The position numbers and the translations under genes were made by a program. This document shows, in pieces, positions 53,656 through 63,283 of a stretch of 64,000 bases of DNA; position 1 is the stretch's first letter; every line of letters begins with the position of its first letter. The stretch spans positions 84,342 through 148,341 of the forward strand of contig JAJDDW010000086.1 of assembly GCA_029260115.1 (NCBI GenBank), in the 5' to 3' direction. Source of the DNA: Phycisphaerae bacterium (GTDB taxonomy: Bacteria; Planctomycetota; Phycisphaerae; UBA1845). Under the pieces are notes generated by a model, which saw only the letters and a list, made by a program, of their open reading frames with translations, was not told the origin of the DNA and did not search any database.

Positions 53656-54849
53656 ATGGGATTTTCTTCAGGTTCGGTAACATTTCAACGGTATTTTCTA
53701 GCGGGTGAACATCCCACGTCGTTATCCGAGACCTGGCTGAAGGCGATGGAGGAAAACGCCTTTGGGTCGGAAACTGAGGCTCGTTCAGACGGGATTGAAA
53801 CCGGCTGGATTGTGCCTACTCATTATTACGATGTGGATTTCTCTGATGAGTCGCGCGTGACCGTCGGCCGATTCGTACATGTGGCTATTCGCGTGGATCG
53901 CACCAATGCGCCGTCCGCAATCATTAGAAGTTATCAAGCACAGGAAGAACAGGCTGCACTCTTAGCTAATGGTAATGGCGTTCTCTCCGCCCAGGATAAG
54001 CGGTTCGCGAAAGAGGCGGCGATGGACCGAGCGGAGAAAGAAGCTCGGAAGGGAAATTTTCGGCGGATCAATGCGTATCCGTTGTTAGTTGATCTGGAAA
54101 AGGGGGTCTTATATTTCGGGGCACTAGGGGCTGGGGCGTCTGAGGCGTTGACCACGCTCTTTGCTAAGACGTTTAGCGTATCGCTAGTGCCTGCGACGAT
54201 AGACGAGTTGAGTTGCCGCTTAGCTGAGCGGGCTAAACTTGTGCGTGAGTTGGACGATGCGTCGCCTTCATTTCTTGTTGATCCACCGAATACGGATATG
54301 GATTTACCAGACTTTCCCGGTAACGATCGTAGCTTTTTAGGGCGAGAGTTTCTTGCTTGGCTATGGTATGCCATGCAAACGTCTGAGGGGTTAATCACGA
54401 CCCGACTCAATCAGCAGATTGGCCTAGTCATTTGTGATTCTATGAAATTGAACTGCTGCGCGGATGTGACAGGCACGACCACGGTGAACTGCGACGGTCC
54501 TGCGACCGCGCCAGAGTCTAGGGCTGCGTTATCACTTGGCAAGCTGCCGACCAAGCTTGGTTTGCTGGTTTCTCGCGGGGCAAATGAGTGGTCGTTGCAG
54601 TTGGATGGTAAGAAAGCTTCGATCTCTCGGCTAATCTTGCAACGGGACGAGGATGAGGATCCCGAGGCCTTTATCGAAGGTCGATTCAATCAGATCGTGC
54701 AGGTGGGTCTGGTAGTGGATGAGCTTTTCGACACATTTCTTCATGTTCGACTTAACGCGGGTTGGCATAAGGAATTGGGTCGCTTGCGCCAGTGGGCGGA
54801 GTCGTTTCGGTCTCCGACGGTACCCGCCTTGCAGCGGGCCTCTGCATAG
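53656..54849 (+). CDS. RdgC-like protein (recombination-associated), tentative
   Basis: A 397-residue protein with GGAAG 7 bases before ATG. The order of features recalls RdgC: 'GWIVPTHYYD' near 50, a charged helical stretch about 110-140, 'RINAYPLLVDLEKGVLYFGALGAGASEALTTLFAKTFSVSLVP' near 138-180, and 'FLGREFLAWLWYAMQ' near 226-240 (RdgC-type proteins often have EFLxWLW). RdgC of E. coli is about 303 residues, so this one is longer. If correct it would be a DNA-binding, toroid-forming protein that limits RecA. Assignment rests on pattern recall; it needs a profile search. Confidence 0.5.
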   Translation: MGFSSGSVTFQRYFLAGEHPTSLSETWLKAMEENAFGSETEARSDGIETGWIVPTHYYDVDFSDESRVTVGRFVHVAIRVDRTNAPSAIIRSYQAQEEQAALLANGNGVLSAQDKRFAKEAAMDRAEKEARKGNFRRINAYPLLVDLEKGVLYFGALGAGASEALTTLFAKTFSVSLVPATIDELSCRLAERAKLVRELDDASPSFLVDPPNTDMDLPDFPGNDRSFLGREFLAWLWYAMQTSEGLITTRLNQQIGLVICDSMKLNCCADVTGTTTVNCDGPATAPESRAALSLGKLPTKLGLLVSRGANEWSLQLDGKKASISRLILQRDEDEDPEAFIEGRFNQIVQVGLVVDELFDTFLHVRLNAGWHKELGRLRQWAESFRSPTVPALQRASA

Positions 54850-54916
54850 AAATTTGAGTTGATAGGATCGATTAGTTTGACACGCTGACAGAACCGTTCT
54901 ATCAACACCTCTATAC

Positions 54917-55420
54917 ATGCCAGAAGAAACTATCAGCATTGCGTCGTTATACAAAATCGCAGCCCGTGCGGATGTGGTCGAGGCGATGCGCGAATTCTTC
55001 GAACAGGCTGATAAGAACATCGCTAGTCGTGGTGCGATTTGTACTAATCGTGGAGCGTGTTGTCGGTTTGGTGAGTTTGGTCATCGGCTTTATGTGACGA
55101 CGCTCGAAGTAGTATATTTCTTAGCCCAGCATCCTTCGCCTATGCCCGTGACAGAGGATGTATGCCCCCACGCGATAGATGGTATGTGCCATGCGCGTGT
55201 TGGCCGACCGTTGGGCTGTCGCGTTTTTTATTGCGATCCCCAGGCCCAGGATTGGCAGGGGCCTATGACTGAAGAGAGGTTGGCGCAATTGCGTGAAATG
55301 CATGTCCAGTTGAACGTGCCTTATGCTTACCAGGATTGGCTAGCCATCTTGCGGCGTGTAGCTGAATATCATTGGCCGTTGAATGACGGTGAAGGTGTTC
55401 GTCTAACGATCGTGGATTGA
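54917..55420 (+). CDS. YkgJ-family cysteine-cluster protein
   Basis: A 167-residue protein. The Cys pattern fits the CxxCxxxxCC family: 'CTNRGACCRFGEFGHRLYVTTLEVVYFL', then 'CPHAIDGMCHARVGRPLGCRVFYCDP' with the R-P-L-G-C-R-x-F-x-C motif. Members probably bind an Fe-S cluster or zinc; function is not known. It stands alone, 67 bases after the RdgC-like gene. Confidence 0.85.
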   Translation: MPEETISIASLYKIAARADVVEAMREFFEQADKNIASRGAICTNRGACCRFGEFGHRLYVTTLEVVYFLAQHPSPMPVTEDVCPHAIDGMCHARVGRPLGCRVFYCDPQAQDWQGPMTEERLAQLREMHVQLNVPYAYQDWLAILRRVAEYHWPLNDGEGVRLTIVD

Positions 55421-55458
55421 GGTTATCAGTTTGCAGCTTGTACTGCTTGGCGAGATGT

Positions 55459-56265
55459 TTAGGCGGTGGTTTCTTCTTTGTTATTCTTGCGGGCCTTTCT
55501 GCGGGCCATGGCTACTGTTGCTAGTCCGATGAGGCTTAGCGTGACGGTCATGGGTTCCGGGGCAGGGCCTACGAATGAGCCGTACAATGATTGGGCGCCT
55601 GCAATTTCGTCGGCTTGAGGACCAGAAAAAGCTTCAGTATAGTTCGCGTTCATCAGGGAGTTTGGCACGAGTGTGTGGTTGAGCCCTATGGCGTGCCCAA
55701 TCTCATGGGCGGCTACTTGGAAGATGTCGACACCGCCGCCACCAAATCCTATTTTCCAAGCTTCGCTGGTGTCGAAGTGGACATCGCCTGCGATGGAATT
55801 TCCGTTATTGGGCGGATAAAAACCATGGGCTAGGGTTCCGTTGGCCCCGTCGATGTTATGAGCGCCGAATCTCAAATCACCTGACGTTTGGGCTGCGTCA
55901 TAGGCCTCGCCGTTATCGGCTACTTGCACAAATGTTAACCCCGATGCATTGGCCCAGGAATCCAGCGCTCGAACGATCTCAGTTTGCCACGTCGGCAAGG
56001 TTCCTCCCCATAATGTGGCTAGCGAAGTGTTGGTAATGCCGCCAGCCTCCGCCGTACCGTCGATTCCGTCAGCCATGAAGCTGTAGGTTAGCGTGATTGG
56101 ACCGCCGCCTGACCCCCAATTGCCCGGTGCGGTTGGTCCTAATACAAAAGCATTCGCTTCACTGCCTATGGCGCTAATTAGGAAAGCCAGCCATAATAAA
56201 CTATGCGCGCAGTGCTGGCGCGAAGGGGGGGAGCTACCTAACAGTAATCGCAGTATGTACGTCAT
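55459..56265 (-). CDS. Matrixin-family (M10-like) metalloprotease with PEP-CTERM tail
   Basis: 268 residues from ATG 56265 (frame open to 56319). Signal peptide: 'LLWLAFLISAIGSEANA'. Metzincin zinc site: 'HEIGHAIGLNH' (HExGHxxGxxH). 'GDVHFDTSEAW' just before it is typical of matrixins. C-terminus: 'PEPMTVTLSLIGLATVAMARRKARKNN', a PEP-CTERM motif with membrane helix and Arg/Lys cluster. The gene is divergent from the exosortase at 56516, so it is a probable substrate of that enzyme. Confidence 0.88.
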   Translation of the reverse strand: MTYILRLLLGSSPPSRQHCAHSLLWLAFLISAIGSEANAFVLGPTAPGNWGSGGGPITLTYSFMADGIDGTAEAGGITNTSLATLWGGTLPTWQTEIVRALDSWANASGLTFVQVADNGEAYDAAQTSGDLRFGAHNIDGANGTLAHGFYPPNNGNSIAGDVHFDTSEAWKIGFGGGGVDIFQVAAHEIGHAIGLNHTLVPNSLMNANYTEAFSGPQADEIAGAQSLYGSFVGPAPEPMTVTLSLIGLATVAMARRKARKNNKEETTA

Positions 56266-56515
56266 GGTCGCGTGTTTTCGATCCTTCTTATGTAGATGCG
56301 ATCGTCGGGTAGTGTGCATATCTTTAGGTGCGTAATTTGTAGATGTTAGACATCGAAAACATGATGGAACGAATTATGGGAAGTGCGTGTTATTGGGCGA
56401 TGGACCGACGCCTGCCTGGGTGCGTCATTACCGGAATCCGTGTGATCAAGTTGGTTAACTTGTTATCACACTAGTAAATCAAGCCCCTGCGCACTGATAT
56501 TATAGCGCATGAAAA

Positions 56516-58396
56516 ATGTTTGCATTTCGACAGGTTTGGGACTTTTTTTATAGGCGTTACGCAGATGCGGGGGTTGATGGATTGTGCTATCGGATGGACC
56601 GATACGTAGGTACGTGCCTTATCGCACCTGGTTATGGTTGGTCAAAGCGATCGGACTTATTGCCCCGCAGAGAAAGCGACAATATTACGCCAGTAAACAT
56701 TATTGACACGCACGCGACATTAGAAAATAAGCGACTTCACGGCGTTGCGACGGAAAGCGGTGGGGGACGTTACGGGCGTTTATGGGCTACGCAGGTTGCG
56801 GCTATTTTAGTTATGGCGCTACCTATTGGCGTCGCGTGGCATTGGACTTTCGGCGAGATGTGGCCTCGCTGGTTTCCGGCGTGGTCTCAAGCGGGACTCT
56901 CGTTGTCAGAACGGCTCACCTCTGGCGAATCTTACTATTCGCATGCGCCGTTAGTGCCTATCGTTACGATATATTTATTTTGGTCACGTGCTCATGACGA
57001 TACCGTGGAATATGAACGAACGCGTGCTGCTGCCTGCTTCGCCTGGATAGCCATGGTCGCAATGCTATTTTTGCACGTTATGTGTACCTACCTCAGAGTC
57101 GCGGTATTTTCCGGTTTTGCCTTTGTAGGTTTTTTGCTGGCGTTTCTGGTTTGGTGGGGGGGATGGTCAGCGCTGCGGCGGTACGGTGCGGTGGTGTTGC
57201 TATTATTTTTTATGATCCCACTACCCATGCACTGGGTCCATGAAATTGGATTCGCTTTAAAAATATTCGCTGGGAGAATGGGCATGGCTTTGGTAGATGG
57301 CGTGGGCCTGCCTGTTGTGCTTGATGGTAGTTACATACATGTTTTAGCCCGTTCGGACAATGCGCCGCGTACGTTACAGCTTGGCCAAGTTTGCGGCGGG
57401 TTGCGAAGTGCGATGAGTTTATTCTGGATTGCGTCCGTGTACCTCACCATGGCAAAGTCTGGTTTCATGGGACGCATCATTTTGATAAGCGCCGTATTGC
57501 CCTTAGCAATATTGTGCAACGCACTCCGCATCTCATTTTTGATAGTCCTAGCTTACGGGTTTGATGTAAGCACCGCCGCGGAAGATGGCTGGCCTCATCA
57601 ATTGTCAGGGGTTGCGGTTTTTGTGCTAGCCATGACGACGATGATCTTTTTGGATTATCTGCTGGCTAAGCTTCCACACTCAACTCGATGCTCGAACGAG
57701 AACACGGCGAGAAAAAATTTCGCACGAACGCGGCCTCTTCGGGCAAGTGCGTGGGGTGTGGTTTGTCGCTGGCCGACAGTCGTATTGAGCATAGTCGCCA
57801 TGATGTGCATCGCTTGCGGGGAGGATAATTTACATCCAAAGGCGACGACATATGCGGATACCGCGCTGCCTACTTCATTTGATGATAATAAATCTACGTA
57901 CCTAGCCAGTGATGTTTCTGTGCCCAGGCGAACGCAAGCGATGTTGCGCACGAGCGATTATTCATTCAGGCGGTATAGTACACCGAACGAGTCATCGCAA
58001 GTAGACGCGTTGGTGGTATTCGGTGGTCAACATCGCGAATCGATTCACCCTCCTAGCATATGCATCGCAGGTAGCGGGCAGGAAATTGTTAGCCATCGCG
58101 ATGTAGCCGTTAAAGTTCTTGGTGAGACTAAGGTTCTTTTTCGAGAATTAATCACGCAACGTGATGGGGCTATTGCTTGTCATCTTTTTACTTATAAGTA
58201 TGGCGATCATTACACGGCGAATTTTACGCAGCAACAGTTGGGTGTACTAACGCAACGCATCATTGGGAAAGACTCAGCCGGGGCATTGATCCGTTTTTCC
58301 GTGCCGCCGGTCTACAATCAAGCGTCTGATGCTTGTCATTTGGTTTATGTCGCCGCTGAGCAGCTGATGCCTCAGATCGAAGAGGCATTACCGTGA
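56516..58396 (+). CDS. Exosortase fused to an EpsI-like domain
   Basis: A 626-residue protein. After a non-conserved 85-residue start come eight or so membrane helices with exosortase marks: 'SGESYYSHAPLVP' near 140, the active Cys C293 in 'VCGGLRSAMSL', R338 in 'NALRISFL' and H361 in 'WPHQLSGVAVFVLAM'. After about 400 the soluble part matches EpsI: 'VDALVVFGGQHRESIHPPSICIAGSGQEIV'. In many systems EpsI is separate; here it is joined to the exosortase. Exosortases cut C-terminal sorting tails such as PEP-CTERM and help anchor the protein to surface polysaccharide. The downstream TPR gene starts inside the stop (GTGA). Confidence 0.9.
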   Translation: MFAFRQVWDFFYRRYADAGVDGLCYRMDRYVGTCLIAPGYGWSKRSDLLPRRESDNITPVNIIDTHATLENKRLHGVATESGGGRYGRLWATQVAAILVMALPIGVAWHWTFGEMWPRWFPAWSQAGLSLSERLTSGESYYSHAPLVPIVTIYLFWSRAHDDTVEYERTRAAACFAWIAMVAMLFLHVMCTYLRVAVFSGFAFVGFLLAFLVWWGGWSALRRYGAVVLLLFFMIPLPMHWVHEIGFALKIFAGRMGMALVDGVGLPVVLDGSYIHVLARSDNAPRTLQLGQVCGGLRSAMSLFWIASVYLTMAKSGFMGRIILISAVLPLAILCNALRISFLIVLAYGFDVSTAAEDGWPHQLSGVAVFVLAMTTMIFLDYLLAKLPHSTRCSNENTARKNFARTRPLRASAWGVVCRWPTVVLSIVAMMCIACGEDNLHPKATTYADTALPTSFDDNKSTYLASDVSVPRRTQAMLRTSDYSFRRYSTPNESSQVDALVVFGGQHRESIHPPSICIAGSGQEIVSHRDVAVKVLGETKVLFRELITQRDGAIACHLFTYKYGDHYTANFTQQQLGVLTQRIIGKDSAGALIRFSVPPVYNQASDACHLVYVAAEQLMPQIEEALP

Positions 58397-61300
58397 TTCA
58401 GCCGCGAAAACGAATGCATGCGCGATCTGGTGGGAAGCTTAGACGGCGTATTATGTGGTACGCTTTTGGGCTGACCATGCTCGTGGCTATTGGTGTGGTC
58501 GTCGGGAAGTATATGCAGGGCCAAGAGGGCCGTAATGTACGGGTCAAACAGGCGGCACTAGCATTGCAAAAAGGACGCCCGGACCTTGCTCTCCGCCTCA
58601 TAAGCCCGGTACTTGCCGCTCAGCCAAATGATTTACAGGCTAGGACTATGGTCATACGGGCACGCGTGAAGATGTCGCAATTTCGCCATGCGCTATCGCA
58701 CGTGAATCAATTGGTCATGCTGTATCCCGATAGAATTGATGTGCGTTGCGTGCGCGTAGACGTGCTTCTGTCTGTGCTGGATGCTCAAGTGTCTGCGCCG
58801 GCTGCGGGAGCCAAGGTGCTCGCGTTGGGCACGTTTGAGACTCTATTTGCGACAGTGGCTGCGGATCTAGACACTGTCACTTCGGCGCTAGATTCTCACG
58901 AATTGCAGGTGATTCGTGTTCGTATGCAATCCTTGAAAATAAGAAATTTGAAGCGTATTTTAGCTTTTAACTTAGCAGATACAGACCAGCAATATGAAAT
59001 GCTAGAACAACAATTGTCTGCTGATGAGTCGAAGCACGAATCGACACTCAAGCAGATTGTTGTTCAGCGACCTCGTCAGTTTGATGCCTGGCAGATGTAC
59101 CTTGACGTATTGGCAAGCCGTGATGATATAGCGTCGTTACGCCGCGTGGCTAGCACGTTGTCTGATGAGTCCCAACTGCCCCCAGCCATTGCGTCGGAGC
59201 TTATTCAGCATCTGGTGCTGGTTGAATCTGGTCCCGAAGATTTGGAAACGCGGCTAGCTTTAGGCCAGCGACTACAAGCCGCCGTTCACCCGCTTGATCG
59301 TGCAGACCCTCGCTGGATTCGCACGCAGGCGACGTTGGGTATTTTGTCCGGCAAAGCTAAGGAGTCGTTGGTCCTGCTCGATCAGTTGTCTCAGCAGCAG
59401 CGTTATCAGCCTGCGGTATTGTTGATTCGGGCAAAGGCGCTTTCTGATCTTGGCCGATTCCCTGAAGTTGTGAGCATACTTCAGTCATTGGCATTGAAAT
59501 TCCCGCACATCGCTGCCATTCAAACACCGTTGGGCTACACCCAGGCGGCGCTGGGTAATCTCGAAGATGCGGCGCGTGCCTTTCGGGCATCGCTTACTGT
59601 GATCCCCAAGGATGCCGAGACCGTTGAGGGGTTGGCTAATGTGTTGGTTCGTCAAGGCAAGGTCGACGAAGCTAGCGAGTATGTAAAACTGTTAGTCGAA
59701 AAATATCCTGATAGGCTTAGCATTATTTCTTTGCAATTACAAATAGCTAAGTCGCGCCAAAGTGAGGCTGAGGCGAGGGCTTTGTTGAAGCGATTGGCAC
59801 AGCGTCTCGATCAGTCGGAAGCAATGCTCATGGTGTTAATCGATGGGTACGATTATTTGAAGGCTCATGACCAAGTTGAGATATTTTCAAAGAGGCTTCT
59901 GGATCGCAATCCTTCATCGATAGTAGCTAGGCTAGGTCTGGCGAAGTCGCATATTTCTCGAGAAGAATATGGGCCAGCGCTGAGATTGCTAAAGCCAATG
60001 CAGGTTGAGGTGCCAGATCGAACTGAAATTTCGATACTGATTGGACGTGTCCAGCTTGCGAGAGGACGTTTTGAGTTAGCTGCGGATGTGCTTGAATCTG
60101 TTGTCGATGCCCAGCCCACGAATGGTGAGGCGGTCGTGTTATTGGCGCAGTCACTAACGGGCTTGCATCGTTTGGCTGAAGCTCGGACGGTGCTCACGGA
60201 ATTTTCACGAAGACGACCGAATGATGCCCAAGCTCGATTTATGTCGTGGCAGCTTGATAATATGTCGGTAGCTGACGCTGCGCCAATAGAAAAATCTATG
60301 GCGACGCCTGGGACATCGGAGGCTCTCGACGTGTCTTCGACCGTGACGATGACGCGGGCGATGATAGCCAAGGGTGAATTGGGTAGTGCTAAGATGTATG
60401 CGCTAAGCGCGGTGGAAAAGAATCCTCAACACGTTGGCGCGCGCTTGCTATTGGCTGAGGTTCTCATGCGGATGGCGCAGTATGAAACCGCGGTTTCGCA
60501 ATTGCGCAAACTGACTATGGAACATCCCACGCTAATTGCACCTTACCATGCCATAGCGAATCTTTACGTGCGATCAGGTCAGTTGGAAGATGGTTTACAA
60601 ACAGCCAATGACCTGCAAGGCGTGAATAAACCATTGGCTACTTATTTGCAAGGCCTGTTACTGTTAGCTATGGGGCGAGTTGCGCCTGCGCAGGCATCGC
60701 TTGAGCAAGCATTGGCTTTGGCAATTCAACGCGAAGATCAAGTGGCGATACCGATCGCAGATAGACTCGCCAGCTTTTATCAGCGACAGGGAAAGGACAG
60801 CGAGAAAGCGCAGGTGTATACCCGCTTGTTCGACATAGAAAGGTTAGCCACAGAAGCCCGATTGCATGCGATAGATCAAGGCGATGTCGCAGATTTGACG
60901 GCACAAAACACGGATCAACTAGAGTTAGCGGCTAAGACTGTGCAGTCTGACAGGAAAGACTTGATCGCAACCTTGATGCGCCGCTTTGATCAAGCGCACC
61001 AAGGCGAGTGGGTCTTGACGCTACTCGAAAAGTGGATCGAGGGTGACCAACAAAACCTGCATTTGCTTCGGGCCAAAGCAGAGATACTCTCAAGTATGGG
61101 GCGCTCTGCTCAGGCGGTGGCTGCGATTGTAGGGGCATTAGCTATCGATCAGGAAGATTTGCCAAGCTGGAGGGCAATGGTCAATTTGCACATACGAGGG
61201 GCAAACTATCCGGCTGCCCTGCTAGCGATCGGTCGTATGGGACAATTGGATGAACACGCTGCTATAGAGGCGATGCTTTTGTCCGCAGCAGTATATGAAC

Positions 61301-62901
61301 AGGCGGGCTTGTCGCATCGTGCCGCTTCAGTGGCAGCAAAAGCTGTGAATCAAGAATTGCCGCGCGATTCTAACCGGCTATTTCGATTGGGGCAGTTGCT
61401 TGAGCGATATGACCATAATGATCGAGCGCGAGAATGCTTTGAACATGTAGCTCAAGGCTCTTCTTTACATGTGGCTGCTGAGTTAGAAGCGACTAAAGTG
61501 ATATTCGATCTTGGCGATATTGATGCCGCCCGTGTTCGTCTTAATGATCTTTTGAACACGCCGAAATCTGCGGTGCAAGTCGCTCAGTATTTGCTAGAGA
61601 GAAGTACGCCATTTGCCCAGCAAGCCGCTTGGCTGGGGGAATGTGATCAGCAGCTTAGCATCGATTTACTTCCGGAAGCGCTGCGTAATCGATGGTTGAT
61701 GATCAGAGCGCAATTGGCATTAGCTAATCGCGATTGGCCCGGTGCCGTTACTGTTCTCTCGACGCTTAAAAAAAATGGATTGAGTAACCCAAAACTTGAG
61801 GCCACCTTAGCGGTTCTGTTTGCGCATTTGGGGCAATGTTCACAGGCCGCGGCCATTCTGTCTCAGCTCGCGCAGTCTGAGTGGATGCCATATGTTTGTT
61901 CAGAGACGCAGGTTGACGGTGGTGCTACGGATTTACTCGCGTTGCCGCACGCCACGTCTAAATTTTACGCCGCTGATATTCGAGATGAATTGCGAGAGAA
62001 TCCTACGCAAGGTGCCACGTTGAAAGAGTTGTATCATCGCATTGGTCTTGCACAGTTAGCGATGCATGTGGGGCTAGCCATTGTAGCCGAGGATGTAGCT
62101 AAGGGACTCTATGTGGCCTATGGTGATTCCATATTGACGCAATCTCTAATGGCGGATGCGCAGTTGCTTCAGGGGAAAAGCGCCCAAGGCGCTATCGATA
62201 CGTTGATCGAACGGTTCCCCAAGAGTAGTCGGGCGTCTGTTGAGTTGGCACAACGACAACTTGGGCGTCAGGACATCAAGGCCGCCAAAGCGTCGTTGGA
62301 ATATTTTCTATCGCGAGAACCTACGCATGCCATGGGCCGATACTTGCAGGCGAAGTTGCATTTTGCTGAGGGGAATTCTGCTCTTGGCGTCGCGATAATG
62401 GACACTTTTGATTTGACCACCGGCGACGAGGGGGCAAGGCCAACACAGGACGATTCGCTAACTGCAGCTATCGCCAATGACTTTGCTTTTATGTTAGCCA
62501 GCTACGATGAATCACGATTAGGCGATGCGCTAACACTGGCGCGACTAGCTGTATCCTTAGTGCCACAATCCGCAGCTACGCTAGATACGTTGGGCTGGAT
62601 TTCGTATCTGCACGGTGATCAGATGGAAGCGGGTGAGTATTTATATCGCGCGATGTCATTAGCGCCGACCAACATAACAATTCATGAACACGTCGCGCAA
62701 TGGCATCAATCGCAAGGCCAGGATCAGTGGGCTGCGTATCATCGTGAGCAAATTAGTCCTAATCCGACAAAAATAGAATTGTCTGAAACATACATATCTT
62801 CAGGAAAAAAAGCCGCCGATGTAAGCGATATGGTCACGAAACAAATTGGACAAGCGGACGAAGATGCCGCACGACGTACGTTGGTTGCGACCCGCCCATA
62901 G
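58393..62901 (+). CDS. Giant TPR-repeat protein of the exosortase locus
   Basis: A 1502-residue protein with GTG start overlapping the exosortase stop by 4 bases. A basic N-terminus and one helix (about 19-40, 'IMWYAFGLTMLVAIGVVVG') anchor it; the rest is about 1400 residues of TPR-like helical pairs ('AIQTPLGYTQAALGNLEDAARAFRASL', 'VGARLLLAEVLMRMAQYETAVSQLRKL', 'ALTLARLAVSLVPQSAATLDTLGWISYLHGDQMEAGEYLYRAM'). It resembles the TPR partners (PrsT-like) in PEP-CTERM/exosortase loci but is much longer. It is probably periplasmic and a scaffold for export or polysaccharide linkage (inference). Confidence 0.88.
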   Translation: MIQPRKRMHARSGGKLRRRIMWYAFGLTMLVAIGVVVGKYMQGQEGRNVRVKQAALALQKGRPDLALRLISPVLAAQPNDLQARTMVIRARVKMSQFRHALSHVNQLVMLYPDRIDVRCVRVDVLLSVLDAQVSAPAAGAKVLALGTFETLFATVAADLDTVTSALDSHELQVIRVRMQSLKIRNLKRILAFNLADTDQQYEMLEQQLSADESKHESTLKQIVVQRPRQFDAWQMYLDVLASRDDIASLRRVASTLSDESQLPPAIASELIQHLVLVESGPEDLETRLALGQRLQAAVHPLDRADPRWIRTQATLGILSGKAKESLVLLDQLSQQQRYQPAVLLIRAKALSDLGRFPEVVSILQSLALKFPHIAAIQTPLGYTQAALGNLEDAARAFRASLTVIPKDAETVEGLANVLVRQGKVDEASEYVKLLVEKYPDRLSIISLQLQIAKSRQSEAEARALLKRLAQRLDQSEAMLMVLIDGYDYLKAHDQVEIFSKRLLDRNPSSIVARLGLAKSHISREEYGPALRLLKPMQVEVPDRTEISILIGRVQLARGRFELAADVLESVVDAQPTNGEAVVLLAQSLTGLHRLAEARTVLTEFSRRRPNDAQARFMSWQLDNMSVADAAPIEKSMATPGTSEALDVSSTVTMTRAMIAKGELGSAKMYALSAVEKNPQHVGARLLLAEVLMRMAQYETAVSQLRKLTMEHPTLIAPYHAIANLYVRSGQLEDGLQTANDLQGVNKPLATYLQGLLLLAMGRVAPAQASLEQALALAIQREDQVAIPIADRLASFYQRQGKDSEKAQVYTRLFDIERLATEARLHAIDQGDVADLTAQNTDQLELAAKTVQSDRKDLIATLMRRFDQAHQGEWVLTLLEKWIEGDQQNLHLLRAKAEILSSMGRSAQAVAAIVGALAIDQEDLPSWRAMVNLHIRGANYPAALLAIGRMGQLDEHAAIEAMLLSAAVYEQAGLSHRAASVAAKAVNQELPRDSNRLFRLGQLLERYDHNDRARECFEHVAQGSSLHVAAELEATKVIFDLGDIDAARVRLNDLLNTPKSAVQVAQYLLERSTPFAQQAAWLGECDQQLSIDLLPEALRNRWLMIRAQLALANRDWPGAVTVLSTLKKNGLSNPKLEATLAVLFAHLGQCSQAAAILSQLAQSEWMPYVCSETQVDGGATDLLALPHATSKFYAADIRDELRENPTQGATLKELYHRIGLAQLAMHVGLAIVAEDVAKGLYVAYGDSILTQSLMADAQLLQGKSAQGAIDTLIERFPKSSRASVELAQRQLGRQDIKAAKASLEYFLSREPTHAMGRYLQAKLHFAEGNSALGVAIMDTFDLTTGDEGARPTQDDSLTAAIANDFAFMLASYDESRLGDALTLARLAVSLVPQSAATLDTLGWISYLHGDQMEAGEYLYRAMSLAPTNITIHEHVAQWHQSQGQDQWAAYHREQISPNPTKIELSETYISSGKKAADVSDMVTKQIGQADEDAARRTLVATRP

Positions 62902-63283
62902 CCCATTATCCAAAAAGTTGCAAAGTCGTTACACATGTACATTCAGGGCTTATATTATTGTAGCAGCACAAAATGAATTGCTTTTACAATTTCAAGTGAT
63001 GCGTTATTAGGCGGCATAACATGCAATGGCGACCGCAAAACACGCCTTTTATGCAGCTTCGGCGTCCTTCTCATGGACCTGCATGCGCGCTGTAAAGCCA
63101 CTTCCTCCGTACCACAACAGCAAATACCGCCTCATGATTCGCTTGTTCAAATGTCGAATGTTGTGCGGGGGGTGGAACTATATGCCCTCTCGATCGTAAT
63201 ACATAATGACGATTGCGTATTACCTTTGTGTTTGTTGTCGCTGCATCGAGATTCGTCGAGGCGACAGATTGGGAGTAAACCCT
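62902..63283. other. Gap between the TPR gene and the sigma factor
   Basis: A 75-codon frame at 63073-63300 overlaps the sigma gene start and has no supporting signal. GGGAG at 63271 is the ribosome site of the next gene. Nothing else recognised. Confidence 0.5.
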
